Assembly: GCA_020849825.1 (NCBI GenBank)
Contig: JADZFP010000394.1
Location: forward strand, 1 to 11,254
Source of the DNA: Saprospiraceae bacterium
GTDB lineage: Bacteria > Bacteroidota > Bacteroidia > Chitinophagales > Saprospiraceae
DNA: 11,254 bases
Direction: 5' to 3'
The position numbers and the translations under genes were made by a program. Under the pieces are notes generated by a model. It searched no databases, was not told where the DNA came from, and saw nothing but the letters and a program-made list of their open reading frames with translations. This document shows, piece by piece, positions 5,426 to 11,254 of this stretch; position 1 is the first letter of the stretch, and every line of letters begins with the position of its first letter.

Positions 5426-6523
5426 ATGCAAAGAATACTCCTTCTGACCCTTCTCTTTTCGCTGTGCATTGAGCAAGCACAGGCTCAAACGACGCCCGAT
5501 ACCACGATCTACAGTTACGCGGAAAGTATGCCTTTCCCGCTTTTCAAGTCCTGCATACCCGAGCGGCATACGAACTGGACGGCGGATAGCGTGCGGCAAT
5601 GCGCCGAGACGCAACTGCTCACCATCATCGCTCAAAACATCATTTATCCCGAAGCCGCGCGACAAAACGATATTCAGGGCATCGTTGCCACCACTTTTGT
5701 CGTGGAACCAACCGGCCGTATTACCAATATTGCCATCCTGAAAGACATCGGCGGCGGCTGCGGCGAAGAAGCGACCCGCATTCTGAGCGCGCTGGATGAA
5801 GCCGGACTGCGTTGGGAGCCGGCCCGGATCAAAGGGCAAGTTGTTCGGATGCGCCACGTATTGCCCCTGCGTTTCCGGCTGGCAGAAGAAGACCCTTTCC
5901 ATATCACCAGCGAAGGCGATACGGTGTATGTAGTGTACGATGCCGCGCCGGAATTTCAGGGCGGCTGGGATTCTCTGGCCAAATTCGTCGTCAACGAACT
6001 GGAATATCCCGATGACTGGGCCGATAGTTGCAAAACCGGGGTGATCGAAATGGCACTGCTGATTCGCTCCGACGGCTCCGTCAGTGTGGTGAGCCAACTG
6101 GATTACAACTCGCTCGGCATGGATTTTCAGTGGCAGGCGATCCGTTTGGCCAACCGCACCAGCGGACACTGGACGCCCGCCCGGTACCAGGATGCCCCTG
6201 TGGCGACCACGTTCCCGCTCCGGACCATGTTCAAATCACAGGCCCCCGGATGCGCAAAGGCCAACGAGCGCTTCGATCAGGCCATGTTGCTCGCCGATGA
6301 AGGCGCCACACTGGCCGAACAAGACCAAAAAGAAGCTGCCGTGGAAAAATGGACGCAGGCCCTCAAACTTCACCCCGGCAATACGGAACTCCTGTATTTC
6401 AGGGGCACTACTCTGCTGGAACTCAACCGCCGCGACGAAGCCTGCGCAGATTGGGGCGAAGTCAAGCGCCGCATCGGCGTGACCTGGTTCGAACAAATTC
6501 GACGGCTGGTATGTGGCTGGTAA
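5426..6523 (+). CDS. Exported protein with two TonB C-terminal domains and TPR-like helices
   Basis: This 365-residue protein starts with a signal peptide (MQRILLLTLLFSLCIEQAQAQ, likely cut near residue 20-22). The first TonB C-terminal domain spans about 62-152. It has the usual YPEAARQNDIQGIV opening (74-87), a GGGCGEEATR helix start (109-118), W-x-PAR-x3-G (130-137) and a closing PLRFRL. A second, more divergent copy at about 175-268 shows FQGGWDSLAKFV, YPDDW, a strand pair, then W-x-PARYQDAPVATTF. The C-terminus (about 280-350) forms two or three TPR-like helices around ALKLHPGNTELLYFRG. There is no N-terminal membrane anchor or Pro-rich spacer, so it is not a classical ExbBD-driven TonB. 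It probably acts in the periplasm, perhaps binding outer-membrane partners. The ATG at 5426 is chosen over a GTG at 5405 because it starts the signal peptide. The domain calls are good, the role open. Confidence 0.82.
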   Translation: MQRILLLTLLFSLCIEQAQAQTTPDTTIYSYAESMPFPLFKSCIPERHTNWTADSVRQCAETQLLTIIAQNIIYPEAARQNDIQGIVATTFVVEPTGRITNIAILKDIGGGCGEEATRILSALDEAGLRWEPARIKGQVVRMRHVLPLRFRLAEEDPFHITSEGDTVYVVYDAAPEFQGGWDSLAKFVVNELEYPDDWADSCKTGVIEMALLIRSDGSVSVVSQLDYNSLGMDFQWQAIRLANRTSGHWTPARYQDAPVATTFPLRTMFKSQAPGCAKANERFDQAMLLADEGATLAEQDQKEAAVEKWTQALKLHPGNTELLYFRGTTLLELNRRDEACADWGEVKRRIGVTWFEQIRRLVCGW

Positions 6524-6610
6524 TGATGCGATAATCATCAAGTTAGATGTTTCCATAAACTTAACACTAACTTAAACCCGACATAAAACCACCGGCCAAA
6601 TGCAGTCGGC

Positions 6611-6618
6611 TACCTTTG
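6611..6618 (+). promoter_or_regulatory. -7 promoter element of the two-component operon
   Basis: TACCTTTG is an exact TAnnTTTG match 17 nt before the ATG at 6635, in the same TACCTTTGCC context as the mqnB promoter. A clear -33 TTTG at the right distance is missing, so a regulator may assist. Confidence 0.55.
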
Positions 6619-6634
6619 CCCAAAATTGACACAC

Positions 6635-7327
6635 ATGAAGGGAACCCCGCCTGCGAAGAAAATTCTCATCGTAGACGACGAGCCGGACATTCTCGAATTT
6701 CTGCGCTACAACCTTAAAAAAGAAGGTTTTGAAGTCGTTACCGCCAATGATGGGCGCCAAGCCCTGGTCGTCGCCGAACAGGAAAAACCCCAACTCATCA
6801 TCCTGGATATCATGATGCCCGAACTCGACGGGGTCGAAACCTGCCGCATTCTGCGTTCGCGCAAAGAGTTCAACGATACCCCTGTCGCATTCCTGACTGC
6901 CCGCGATGAAGATTTCTCCCAAATCACCGCGCTCGACGTCGGCGGCGACGATTACATCACCAAACCGATAAAACCCCGCGTACTCATCAGCCGTATCAAT
7001 GCGCTGCTGCGCCGCTCGGGCCGCACCGACGACGACGACAGCACCGCCATCGCCGTGCATGATCTGGTGATCGATCGTGAAAAAGTGCTGGTATTCAGGG
7101 GGGCACAAGCCATCGAGCTGCCGAGAAAAGAATTTGAAATCCTGTGGCTGCTGGCTTCCAAACCAGGCCGCGTTTTTACAAGAGAAGAAATTTTTGACAA
7201 AATCTGGGGCAACGACGTCATCGTGGGCAACCGAACCATCGACGTCCATATCCGTAAATTGCGCGAACGGCTGGGCGAGGAGTACATCAAAACCATGAAA
7301 GGTATTGGGTACAAATTTGACTTTTGA
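6635..7327 (+). CDS. OmpR/PhoB-family response regulator
   Basis: This is a 230-residue DNA-binding response regulator. The receiver domain (about 9-125) has the acidic pair Asp14-Asp15, the phosphoacceptor Asp58 in IILDIMMPELDG, the switch Thr88 in LTAR, and Lys110 in ITKPIKP. A winged-helix effector domain follows at about 135-230. It ends in the typical recognition-helix and wing sequence RTIDVHIRKLRERLG with a final GIGYKF. It would be phosphorylated by the histidine kinase encoded 9 nt downstream and bind promoter DNA as a dimer. I use the ATG at 6635; the frame extends only to a TTG at 6626. It resembles the PhoB/PhoP-type regulators of Bacteroidota, but the regulon and signal cannot be read from sequence. 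Confidence 0.94.
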   Translation: MKGTPPAKKILIVDDEPDILEFLRYNLKKEGFEVVTANDGRQALVVAEQEKPQLIILDIMMPELDGVETCRILRSRKEFNDTPVAFLTARDEDFSQITALDVGGDDYITKPIKPRVLISRINALLRRSGRTDDDDSTAIAVHDLVIDREKVLVFRGAQAIELPRKEFEILWLLASKPGRVFTREEIFDKIWGNDVIVGNRTIDVHIRKLRERLGEEYIKTMKGIGYKFDF

Positions 7328-7336
7328 TCCGAAAAC

Positions 7337-8425
7337 ATGCCGAATTTTACGCCCACGTTGCGTCCTAACCTTGCTATGTTTAAAAATCAGACCCCGCTTC
7401 AATTAGCGCTTTTCACGGCGTTTACATCGGCAGCGATCGCCACTTTCCTGGCCTCCTTGCTGGGCCTGTCACAACTGCTTCTCATCACGGCAATCGATCT
7501 CGCGCTGCTGTTCGTCGGCGTTTTCGTCATTGTCTTCACTTCCAATTTTTACTTCATCCGGTATTATATTTTCAGGAAGATCAAACTGATTTACAAGGTT
7601 ATTCATCGCCACAAAATGTCGTCCGACTTTAAAGCGGACAAAATTGAAATGGACAAGAATATCCTCGATCAGGTGGAAAATGAAGTCAGCCAGTGGGCAG
7701 AGGAAAATGACCGGGAAATTGAAGAACTCGAAAAACTGGCTACTTACCGCCGGCGGTTTATCGGCGACGTATCGCACGAATTAAAAACCCCGATTTTTAA
7801 TATCCAGGGCTTTGTCCATACCCTGCTCGACGGTGCGCTCGACGACCCCGATGTCAACAAACTTTATCTCCAGCGCGCCGCCCGCAACGTAGACCGCCTG
7901 CAGGCCATCGTGGAAGATCTGGAAACCATCAACAAACTGGAAGGCGGGCAAATGGTGCTCGATCTCCGCGATTTTGACATCCACGAACTCGCCGATGAGG
8001 TTTTTGCCGACCTCGAAATGCGCGCCCAGGAGCGAAATATCCGACTGGTGTACAAGGAAGGCGCTAACCAGCATTTTCGCGTACGCGCCGACAAGGAAAA
8101 TATCCGACAGGTGCTGATGAACCTGGTCCATAATTCCATCAAATACGGCCGGGAAGGCGGAGCGACCAAACTGAGTTTCTACGACATGGAAACCTATGTT
8201 CTGGTCGAGATCAGCGACAATGGCATCGGCATTCTGCCCGAACACCTGTCGCACGTTTTCGACCGTTTCTATCGCGTCGACAAGAGCCGCTCGAGAGACG
8301 CCGGCGGCACCGGCCTGGGACTGTCTATCGTCAAACACATCATCGAAGCCCACAAACAGACCGTCACGGTACGCAGTACCGTCGGCCAGGGCTCTACCTT
8401 TGGTTTTACACTGGAAAAGGCGTGA
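7337..8425 (+). CDS. PhoR-like sensor histidine kinase
   Basis: This 362-residue membrane kinase is the partner of the response regulator upstream, with a 9-nt gap in the same operon. Two transmembrane segments lie at about 21-43 and 47-75 with almost no periplasmic loop, so any signal is probably sensed in or at the membrane. A charged helical linker (about 80-138, NEVSQWAEENDREIEELEKL) replaces a clear HAMP or PAS domain. The HisKA domain contains SHELKTP (146-152) with phosphoacceptor His147. The ATPase domain has the N box with Asn262 and Asn266, the G1 motif DNGIG (294-298), the F box FDRFYR (309-314) and the G2 motif GGTGLGLS (323-330). All catalytic residues are present. A second in-frame ATG at 7376 (MFKNQTPLQL) follows TAACCTTG at 7366-7373. 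It may be the true or an alternative start, 13 residues shorter. Confidence 0.92.
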   Translation: MPNFTPTLRPNLAMFKNQTPLQLALFTAFTSAAIATFLASLLGLSQLLLITAIDLALLFVGVFVIVFTSNFYFIRYYIFRKIKLIYKVIHRHKMSSDFKADKIEMDKNILDQVENEVSQWAEENDREIEELEKLATYRRRFIGDVSHELKTPIFNIQGFVHTLLDGALDDPDVNKLYLQRAARNVDRLQAIVEDLETINKLEGGQMVLDLRDFDIHELADEVFADLEMRAQERNIRLVYKEGANQHFRVRADKENIRQVLMNLVHNSIKYGREGGATKLSFYDMETYVLVEISDNGIGILPEHLSHVFDRFYRVDKSRSRDAGGTGLGLSIVKHIIEAHKQTVTVRSTVGQGSTFGFTLEKA

Positions 8426-8509
8426 TTCACTTCCAACCAGGTAATTAACCCAGCGTTATTTCACGCAATGAGGCTGTCATTTAGCACTAACCCTGCTATT
8501 AAAATTAAC

Positions 8510-8541
8510 GAGCCGCAGAGAAGTGATTTTCTCTGCGGCTC
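8510..8541. terminator. Perfect 13-bp hairpin between convergent operons
   Basis: GAGCCGCAGAGAA (8510-8522) pairs exactly with 8529-8541 around a 6-nt loop. It lies between the end of the kinase gene (8425) and the end of osmC (8637), where a shared terminator is expected. The + side lacks a U-run; the minus side is followed by GTTAATTTTAAT, which is moderately U-rich. A second tiny hairpin (CGGT/ACGG-type, 8620-8631) followed by seven T lies nearer the osmC stop. Terminator function is likely but not canonical. Confidence 0.5.
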
Positions 8542-8636
8542 TGCATCGCTGCGACTTTGCGGGAAAAATTAGTTCTATTGTCTCAAACCGCGTCCCGGCT
8601 TGTGCGGCAGCCTGTATATCGGTCCTGACCGTTTTT

Positions 8637-9080
8637 TTACCCCAGTTTTGCTTCCAGTGTGATTGGTACGGCGCTCAGGGCCTTGCTGACCGGGCAGCCT
8701 GTTTTGGCGGCTTCGGCGAGTTCCTGGAACTGATCTTCCGCGATGCCGGGCACTTTGGCGTCCAGTTTCAGGGTGATGTGCATAAAATTCCAGCCACCGC
8801 TGCTGTTGTCCATATCGATGGTGGCGGAGCAGCGCAGTTCTTCCGGGGGGAAGCCGGCTCCGCTGAGGCGGAAGCTGAGGGCCATGATATAGCAGCCGGC
8901 GTGTGCGGCGGCGATCAGTTCTTCCGGGTTGGTGCCGGCGCGGCCGTCTTCATTTTGAAAACGGGCTTTTGCCGAATAGGGCGTGCCGGAAAGTACGCCC
9001 GAAGGGCCGTCGAGGCTGCCGTTGCCTTCGGCGCCGGTGCCGTGCCATACTGCGGAGGCAGTGCGTTTGAAAGAAGCCAT
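8637..9080 (-). CDS. osmC: OsmC organic hydroperoxide peroxiredoxin
   Basis: This 147-residue cytoplasmic thiol peroxidase of the OsmC subfamily reduces organic hydroperoxides. The two reactive cysteines are in place: the peroxidatic Cys63 in AAAHAGCYIMAL, and the resolving Cys129 in KTGCPVSKAL. The GTNPEELIAAAHAGC block, with the conserved Glu residues at 53-54, the ARF segment with Arg40, and VPGI (110-113) all match the E. coli OsmC family pattern. Length is normal for OsmC. The start ATG at 9080 (MASFKRTASAVW) is directly preceded by TT and a heptanucleotide repeat. No -7 element is obvious, so transcription could come from within 9081-9177 or read through from the methyltransferase gene. 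Its stop is 7 nt from the T-run at 8632-8638. Confidence 0.93.
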   Translation of the reverse strand: MASFKRTASAVWHGTGAEGNGSLDGPSGVLSGTPYSAKARFQNEDGRAGTNPEELIAAAHAGCYIMALSFRLSGAGFPPEELRCSATIDMDNSSGGWNFMHITLKLDAKVPGIAEDQFQELAEAAKTGCPVSKALSAVPITLEAKLG

Positions 9081-9088
9081 AAGTCGTT

Positions 9089-9123
9089 AGTGATGAGTGA
9101 TGAGTTTTGAGTGATGAGTGGGG
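9089..9123. repeat. Heptanucleotide tandem repeat, five units
   Basis: Five consecutive 7-nt units follow AGTGATG: exact at 9089-9095, 9096-9102 and 9110-9116, AGTTTTG at 9103-9109, and AGTGGGG at 9117-9123. On the minus strand it reads as CATCACT repeats running up to 9 nt before the osmC start codon. A related CTCCTCACTCTGCTC stretch lies at 9181-9195, over the end of the neighbouring gene. Short tandem heptamers like this occur between genes in some bacteria. Confidence 0.75.
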
Positions 9124-9177
9124 ATAACAGGGGAGAGGGGGAAAGTGTTTTGCGATACGGATGAAACAGCAGCATTT

Positions 9178-9723
9178 TCACTCCTCACTCTGCTCATATA
9201 TCCTGAGCCGCACTCTTTTTTCTTTCTCTGTAAAAGCCGAATCCTCGCTGACCAGCCGGATACCGGGGATCTGATCCAGTTCCGGGCGTTTGTGCGGGGT
9301 AATAATGACCAGTTGCGGGGCAGCCTGAAACAATTGCCAGCACAGCGAAAACAGGTCTTTGGCGGGGCAGAGGTGCATGGCAAAAGAGCAGATGATCGTG
9401 GAATATTGCCCTAGGGGTACGCCTTTGATCACGTCTTTGAACGAATACCGCAGACAGGGCCGGCCGGTATTTTTTTCATATAAATCAAAAGTAAAAGGAT
9501 CGCAGCCCGTGATGTTGCCGACGCCGAGAGCCGCCAGGGCGAGGCTGACTTCGCCGCCGCCGGAGCAAAAGTCCAGCACGCCCCCGGCATGATTGATCTG
9601 CGCCAGATTGGCCTGTATAAGCGCCGCAATTTGCGGAAAATGCGGGTTGGCGTACGAATCGGCATGGTCGCGATAGTAGTTCTCCGCGCCGTGTTCTTCG
9701 TACAGATGGCGAATGGCTTTCAC
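9178..9723 (-). CDS. Small SAM-dependent methyltransferase
   Basis: This 181-residue protein has a class I methyltransferase core. Motif I is VLDFCSGGGEVS at residues 49-60, the acidic strand-2 end is Asp75 in GCDPF, and a strand resembling motif IV is TIICSFAMHL at about 109-118. The N-terminus (about 6-30, LYEEHGAENYYRDHADSYANPHFPQI) is a helical cap. No substrate-specific domain is present and the substrate is unknown. No ATG lies near the beginning. GTG at 9723 gives MKAIRHLY and lies 12 nt after the mlaD stop; TTG at 9732 would add three residues and leave 3 nt. Tight spacing puts the gene in the MlaD operon. Cys residues at 53, 74, 90 and 112 are in or near the core. The fold call is good. 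Confidence 0.8.
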   Translation of the reverse strand: MKAIRHLYEEHGAENYYRDHADSYANPHFPQIAALIQANLAQINHAGGVLDFCSGGGEVSLALAALGVGNITGCDPFTFDLYEKNTGRPCLRYSFKDVIKGVPLGQYSTIICSFAMHLCPAKDLFSLCWQLFQAAPQLVIITPHKRPELDQIPGIRLVSEDSAFTEKEKRVRLRIYEQSEE

Positions 9724-9735
9724 CCGGAACAAGGT

Positions 9736-10869
9736 TTATTGTTTCCCTTCGTAGCGATCTTTCAGCCGCAGATAGTAGTCGCGTTCGAGGCTGTCCTGCA
9801 CGAGTTGGTAAGCCGGGTCGTCCAGCGGATTCTGGTAGGGGCCGGTTTTGTTTTTGCCGAATACCTTGAGTTTGACGGTGGTGTAACGCTTGGGGTTGAG
9901 GCGCAGGTCTTGCGTCAGCAGTTCGAGATGGCGGGTTGCGTCGACGAGGTTGTAGTACAGCGCGTCGTCGGTCAGCAATTTGCCGGCAGTGCCTTTGCCC
10001 TGGCTGAGGCCCTGGGCGAGGGTATCTACCCGTGCCAGTGCGTGTTCGGTAGTGCCGAGGGTGTTGCGCAGGTCGTTCATGGTATACACCAGGGTATCGA
10101 GTGCCATGGCTGCTTTTTGGGCGCCCTGATCGAGGTTGGCGTTTTTGAGTTGTGCGCTGATGGCGGCCAGGTTGGCGATGGTGGCGGAGAGATCCTGGTT
10201 GCTGGCGCGCAGTGCGCCGGTGATTTCGGCGGTGTTGTTGGCGGTAGCGGCAAAACCGGCCGTGGTGCGATCGAGGAAGACGTTGAGTTTGCCGGTCAGG
10301 ATCGCGATGTTTTCGAGCGATCTGTTGAGCGCCAGGATGGAGCGGCCGATGCCTTTGGGATCGTTGGGGTCGGCCAGAGAGTCGACTACGCTGCCGAGGC
10401 CAGTTTGCAGGCGTTTGAAGTAGGGGTCGAGTTGGGAGGGGTCGCCGACCACGGTGCCCAGAAACGATTCGGAGGCGCCCAGCAGAAAGTCGCCGCTTCG
10501 GGCGCAATCTCCGTTGCAAGGGCGCGTATGGTCGAGCCGGATGGCTTTCCCGCCCATCAGTGTAAGCCCCACAATGGTAGCGACGGCATCTTTGGGGATG
10601 TCGACACTGCCTTCGATATTCAATTCGGCGATGATGGTTTTTCCGTCCTTCGGGTCGATGTACAACTGTTTGACCGTGCCTACCTGCAAGCCGCTGATAA
10701 ACACCGGGGCGGATGGTCGCAATTGATCTACATTTTCATAACGGACTTTAAACGTGCGGGAGGTTTTGAGTACGTTGATGCCTTTCAGGTATTTGAAACC
10801 GAAAATGGCGAGTGCGATAGCGGCGATGGCAAGGATGCCGATTTTTGTTTCGTTACTGAGTTTGAACAT
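9736..10869 (-). CDS. MlaD/MCE-domain lipid transport protein
   Basis: This is a 377-residue single-pass inner-membrane protein. A transmembrane helix lies at about 9-27 (GILAIAAIALAIFGF). One MCE domain spans about 38-113: VRYENVDQLRPSAPVFISG, then LQVGTVKQL and a final TLMGGKAIRL. MCE domains form hexameric periplasmic tunnels that carry phospholipids between membranes. A Cys pair (PCNGDC, 118-122) follows, then SGDFLLG. A long helical tail (about 145-330, rich in Ala, Leu, Thr and Asn) would make the needle-like barrel seen in this family. The C-terminus is charged. The ATG at 10869 is chosen; a TTG at 10881 adds four residues. It lies 46 nt after the SPOR-domain gene. The MlaE permease and MlaF ATPase partners are not in the window, so they are encoded elsewhere or upstream of the edge. 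Confidence 0.88.
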   Translation of the reverse strand: MFKLSNETKIGILAIAAIALAIFGFKYLKGINVLKTSRTFKVRYENVDQLRPSAPVFISGLQVGTVKQLYIDPKDGKTIIAELNIEGSVDIPKDAVATIVGLTLMGGKAIRLDHTRPCNGDCARSGDFLLGASESFLGTVVGDPSQLDPYFKRLQTGLGSVVDSLADPNDPKGIGRSILALNRSLENIAILTGKLNVFLDRTTAGFAATANNTAEITGALRASNQDLSATIANLAAISAQLKNANLDQGAQKAAMALDTLVYTMNDLRNTLGTTEHALARVDTLAQGLSQGKGTAGKLLTDDALYYNLVDATRHLELLTQDLRLNPKRYTTVKLKVFGKNKTGPYQNPLDDPAYQLVQDSLERDYYLRLKDRYEGKQ

Positions 10870-10915
10870 GATGGGCGGCAAGCGCCGTAGCGTTTAGATT
10901 TTTAAGAAAGGAAGT

Positions 10916-11254
10916 TCAGTTTGTCGGTTTCCCGCCGGGCGGCACTACTTCGGCCGTTCGGAAGCCCAGGTTGCGCAGTTCGGGGAGCATTCGTTCGGCC
11001 TCGGCGCGGGTGGCGTAATGACCGGAGTAGTAGCGGTATTCTCCGTCGGCTTTTTCTTCTTCCACATTGCTTAAAAGGCCCAACAGGCCGCTTTTCATGT
11101 CCATACGCGCCGGCCATGAGAAGAGCAGAATGCGGTAATCGGCAGGAGGGTTGGCAACCGGTTTGGCTTGTGGCGTCGGTTTGGTCGCGGGGGGTGGGGC
11201 AGTGGCGGTTTCTTTTTTGGGGGGTGGGGTATTGACCACGGTCTTGGTATTGGC
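10916..11254 (-). CDS. SPOR-domain protein, C-terminal part, possibly cell-wall amidase
   Basis: The frame is open to the window edge, so only the last 112 residues are visible. They start with a Pro/Thr/Lys/Ala-rich linker (about 35 residues, NTPPPKKETATAPPPATKP) and end in a SPOR fold. Its marks are DYRILLFS, then DGEYRYYSGHYATRAEAERMLPELRNLGFRTAEVV. SPOR domains bind denuded glycan strands at the septum. In many Bacteroidota an N-acetylmuramoyl-L-alanine amidase with a SPOR tail lies directly upstream of an MCE gene. The rest of this protein may therefore be an Amidase_3 catalytic domain, though that part is outside the window. It is probably co-transcribed with mlaD. Confidence 0.72.
   Translation of the reverse strand, partial: ANTKTVVNTPPPKKETATAPPPATKPTPQAKPVANPPADYRILLFSWPARMDMKSGLLGLLSNVEEEKADGEYRYYSGHYATRAEAERMLPELRNLGFRTAEVVPPGGKPTN

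Noticed and set aside
5262..5447. Plus-strand 61-codon frame
   Set aside because: It reads through the intrinsic terminator at 5347-5378 and overlaps the start of the TonB-domain gene, so it is unlikely to be translated as such.
5387..6169. Minus-strand frame of 260 codons opposite the TonB-domain gene
   Set aside because: It has no recognisable domain and lies antisense to a protein with a signal peptide and TonB C-terminal motifs.
9589..10890. Plus-strand frame of 433 codons and a minus-strand frame of 344 codons over mlaD
   Set aside because: Both have skewed composition (Val/Gly/Gln or Arg/Pro/Gln) and no motif, while the MCE frame between 9736 and 10869 has a membrane helix and MCE pattern.

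Overview
The window looks like chromosomal DNA of a Bacteroidota bacterium, probably of the Saprospiria/Lewinella/Haliscomenobacter type with moderate GC. The phylum assignment rests on several signs. TAnnTTTG-type -7 promoter elements lie just upstream of genes, and Shine-Dalgarno sequences are largely absent. The genes also fit: a secreted DUF1573 protein, the futalosine branch of menaquinone synthesis, an exported TonB C-terminal-domain protein, and a SPOR-domain protein directly upstream of an MlaD/MCE protein. The assignment below phylum is only an impression.

Layout. Positions 1-1037 hold two small exported or membrane proteins on the + strand: a DUF1573 protein with a clear promoter and terminator, and an acidic 84-residue protein. 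A bidirectional terminator at 1056-1086 separates them from a minus-strand pair (1085-2403), a class I methyltransferase and a PAP2 phosphatase joined by an ATGA start/stop overlap. Divergent from that pair is futalosine hydrolase (mqnB, 2518-3195). It converges tail to tail on a saccharopine dehydrogenase-family gene (3192-4523), and the two stop codons share the palindrome TTAA. Next comes about 900 bp without a convincing protein gene (4524-5425). After it are an exported protein with two TonB C-terminal domains and TPR-like helices (5426-6523), then a response regulator/histidine kinase operon (6635-8425). The right part is all minus strand. Read in the direction of transcription it is: a SPOR-domain protein cut by the window edge, an MlaD-like MCE protein, a small methyltransferase, and the peroxiredoxin OsmC.

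How they work together. Most genes are housekeeping or envelope functions: quinone synthesis, lipid phosphatase, lipid transport anchor, peptidoglycan-binding SPOR domain, phosphorelay and peroxide defence. The two operons with functional logic are the two-component system and the SPOR protein/MlaD unit. Many Bacteroidota carry a SPOR-tailed N-acetylmuramoyl-L-alanine amidase just upstream of an MCE protein.

The least ordinary part is the gene-free stretch 4524-5425. It holds a REP-like palindrome with a GTAG head (4846-4906) and an 18-19 bp imperfect direct repeat on either side. It also holds a candidate minus-strand small RNA of about 130 nt, with a textbook TTTG-N19-TAnnTTTG promoter and a strong intrinsic terminator. 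A second short + strand transcription unit may carry a 19-codon ORF and ends at another terminator. I found no CRISPR array, tRNA, rRNA or intact transposase, and no clear new multi-gene system.
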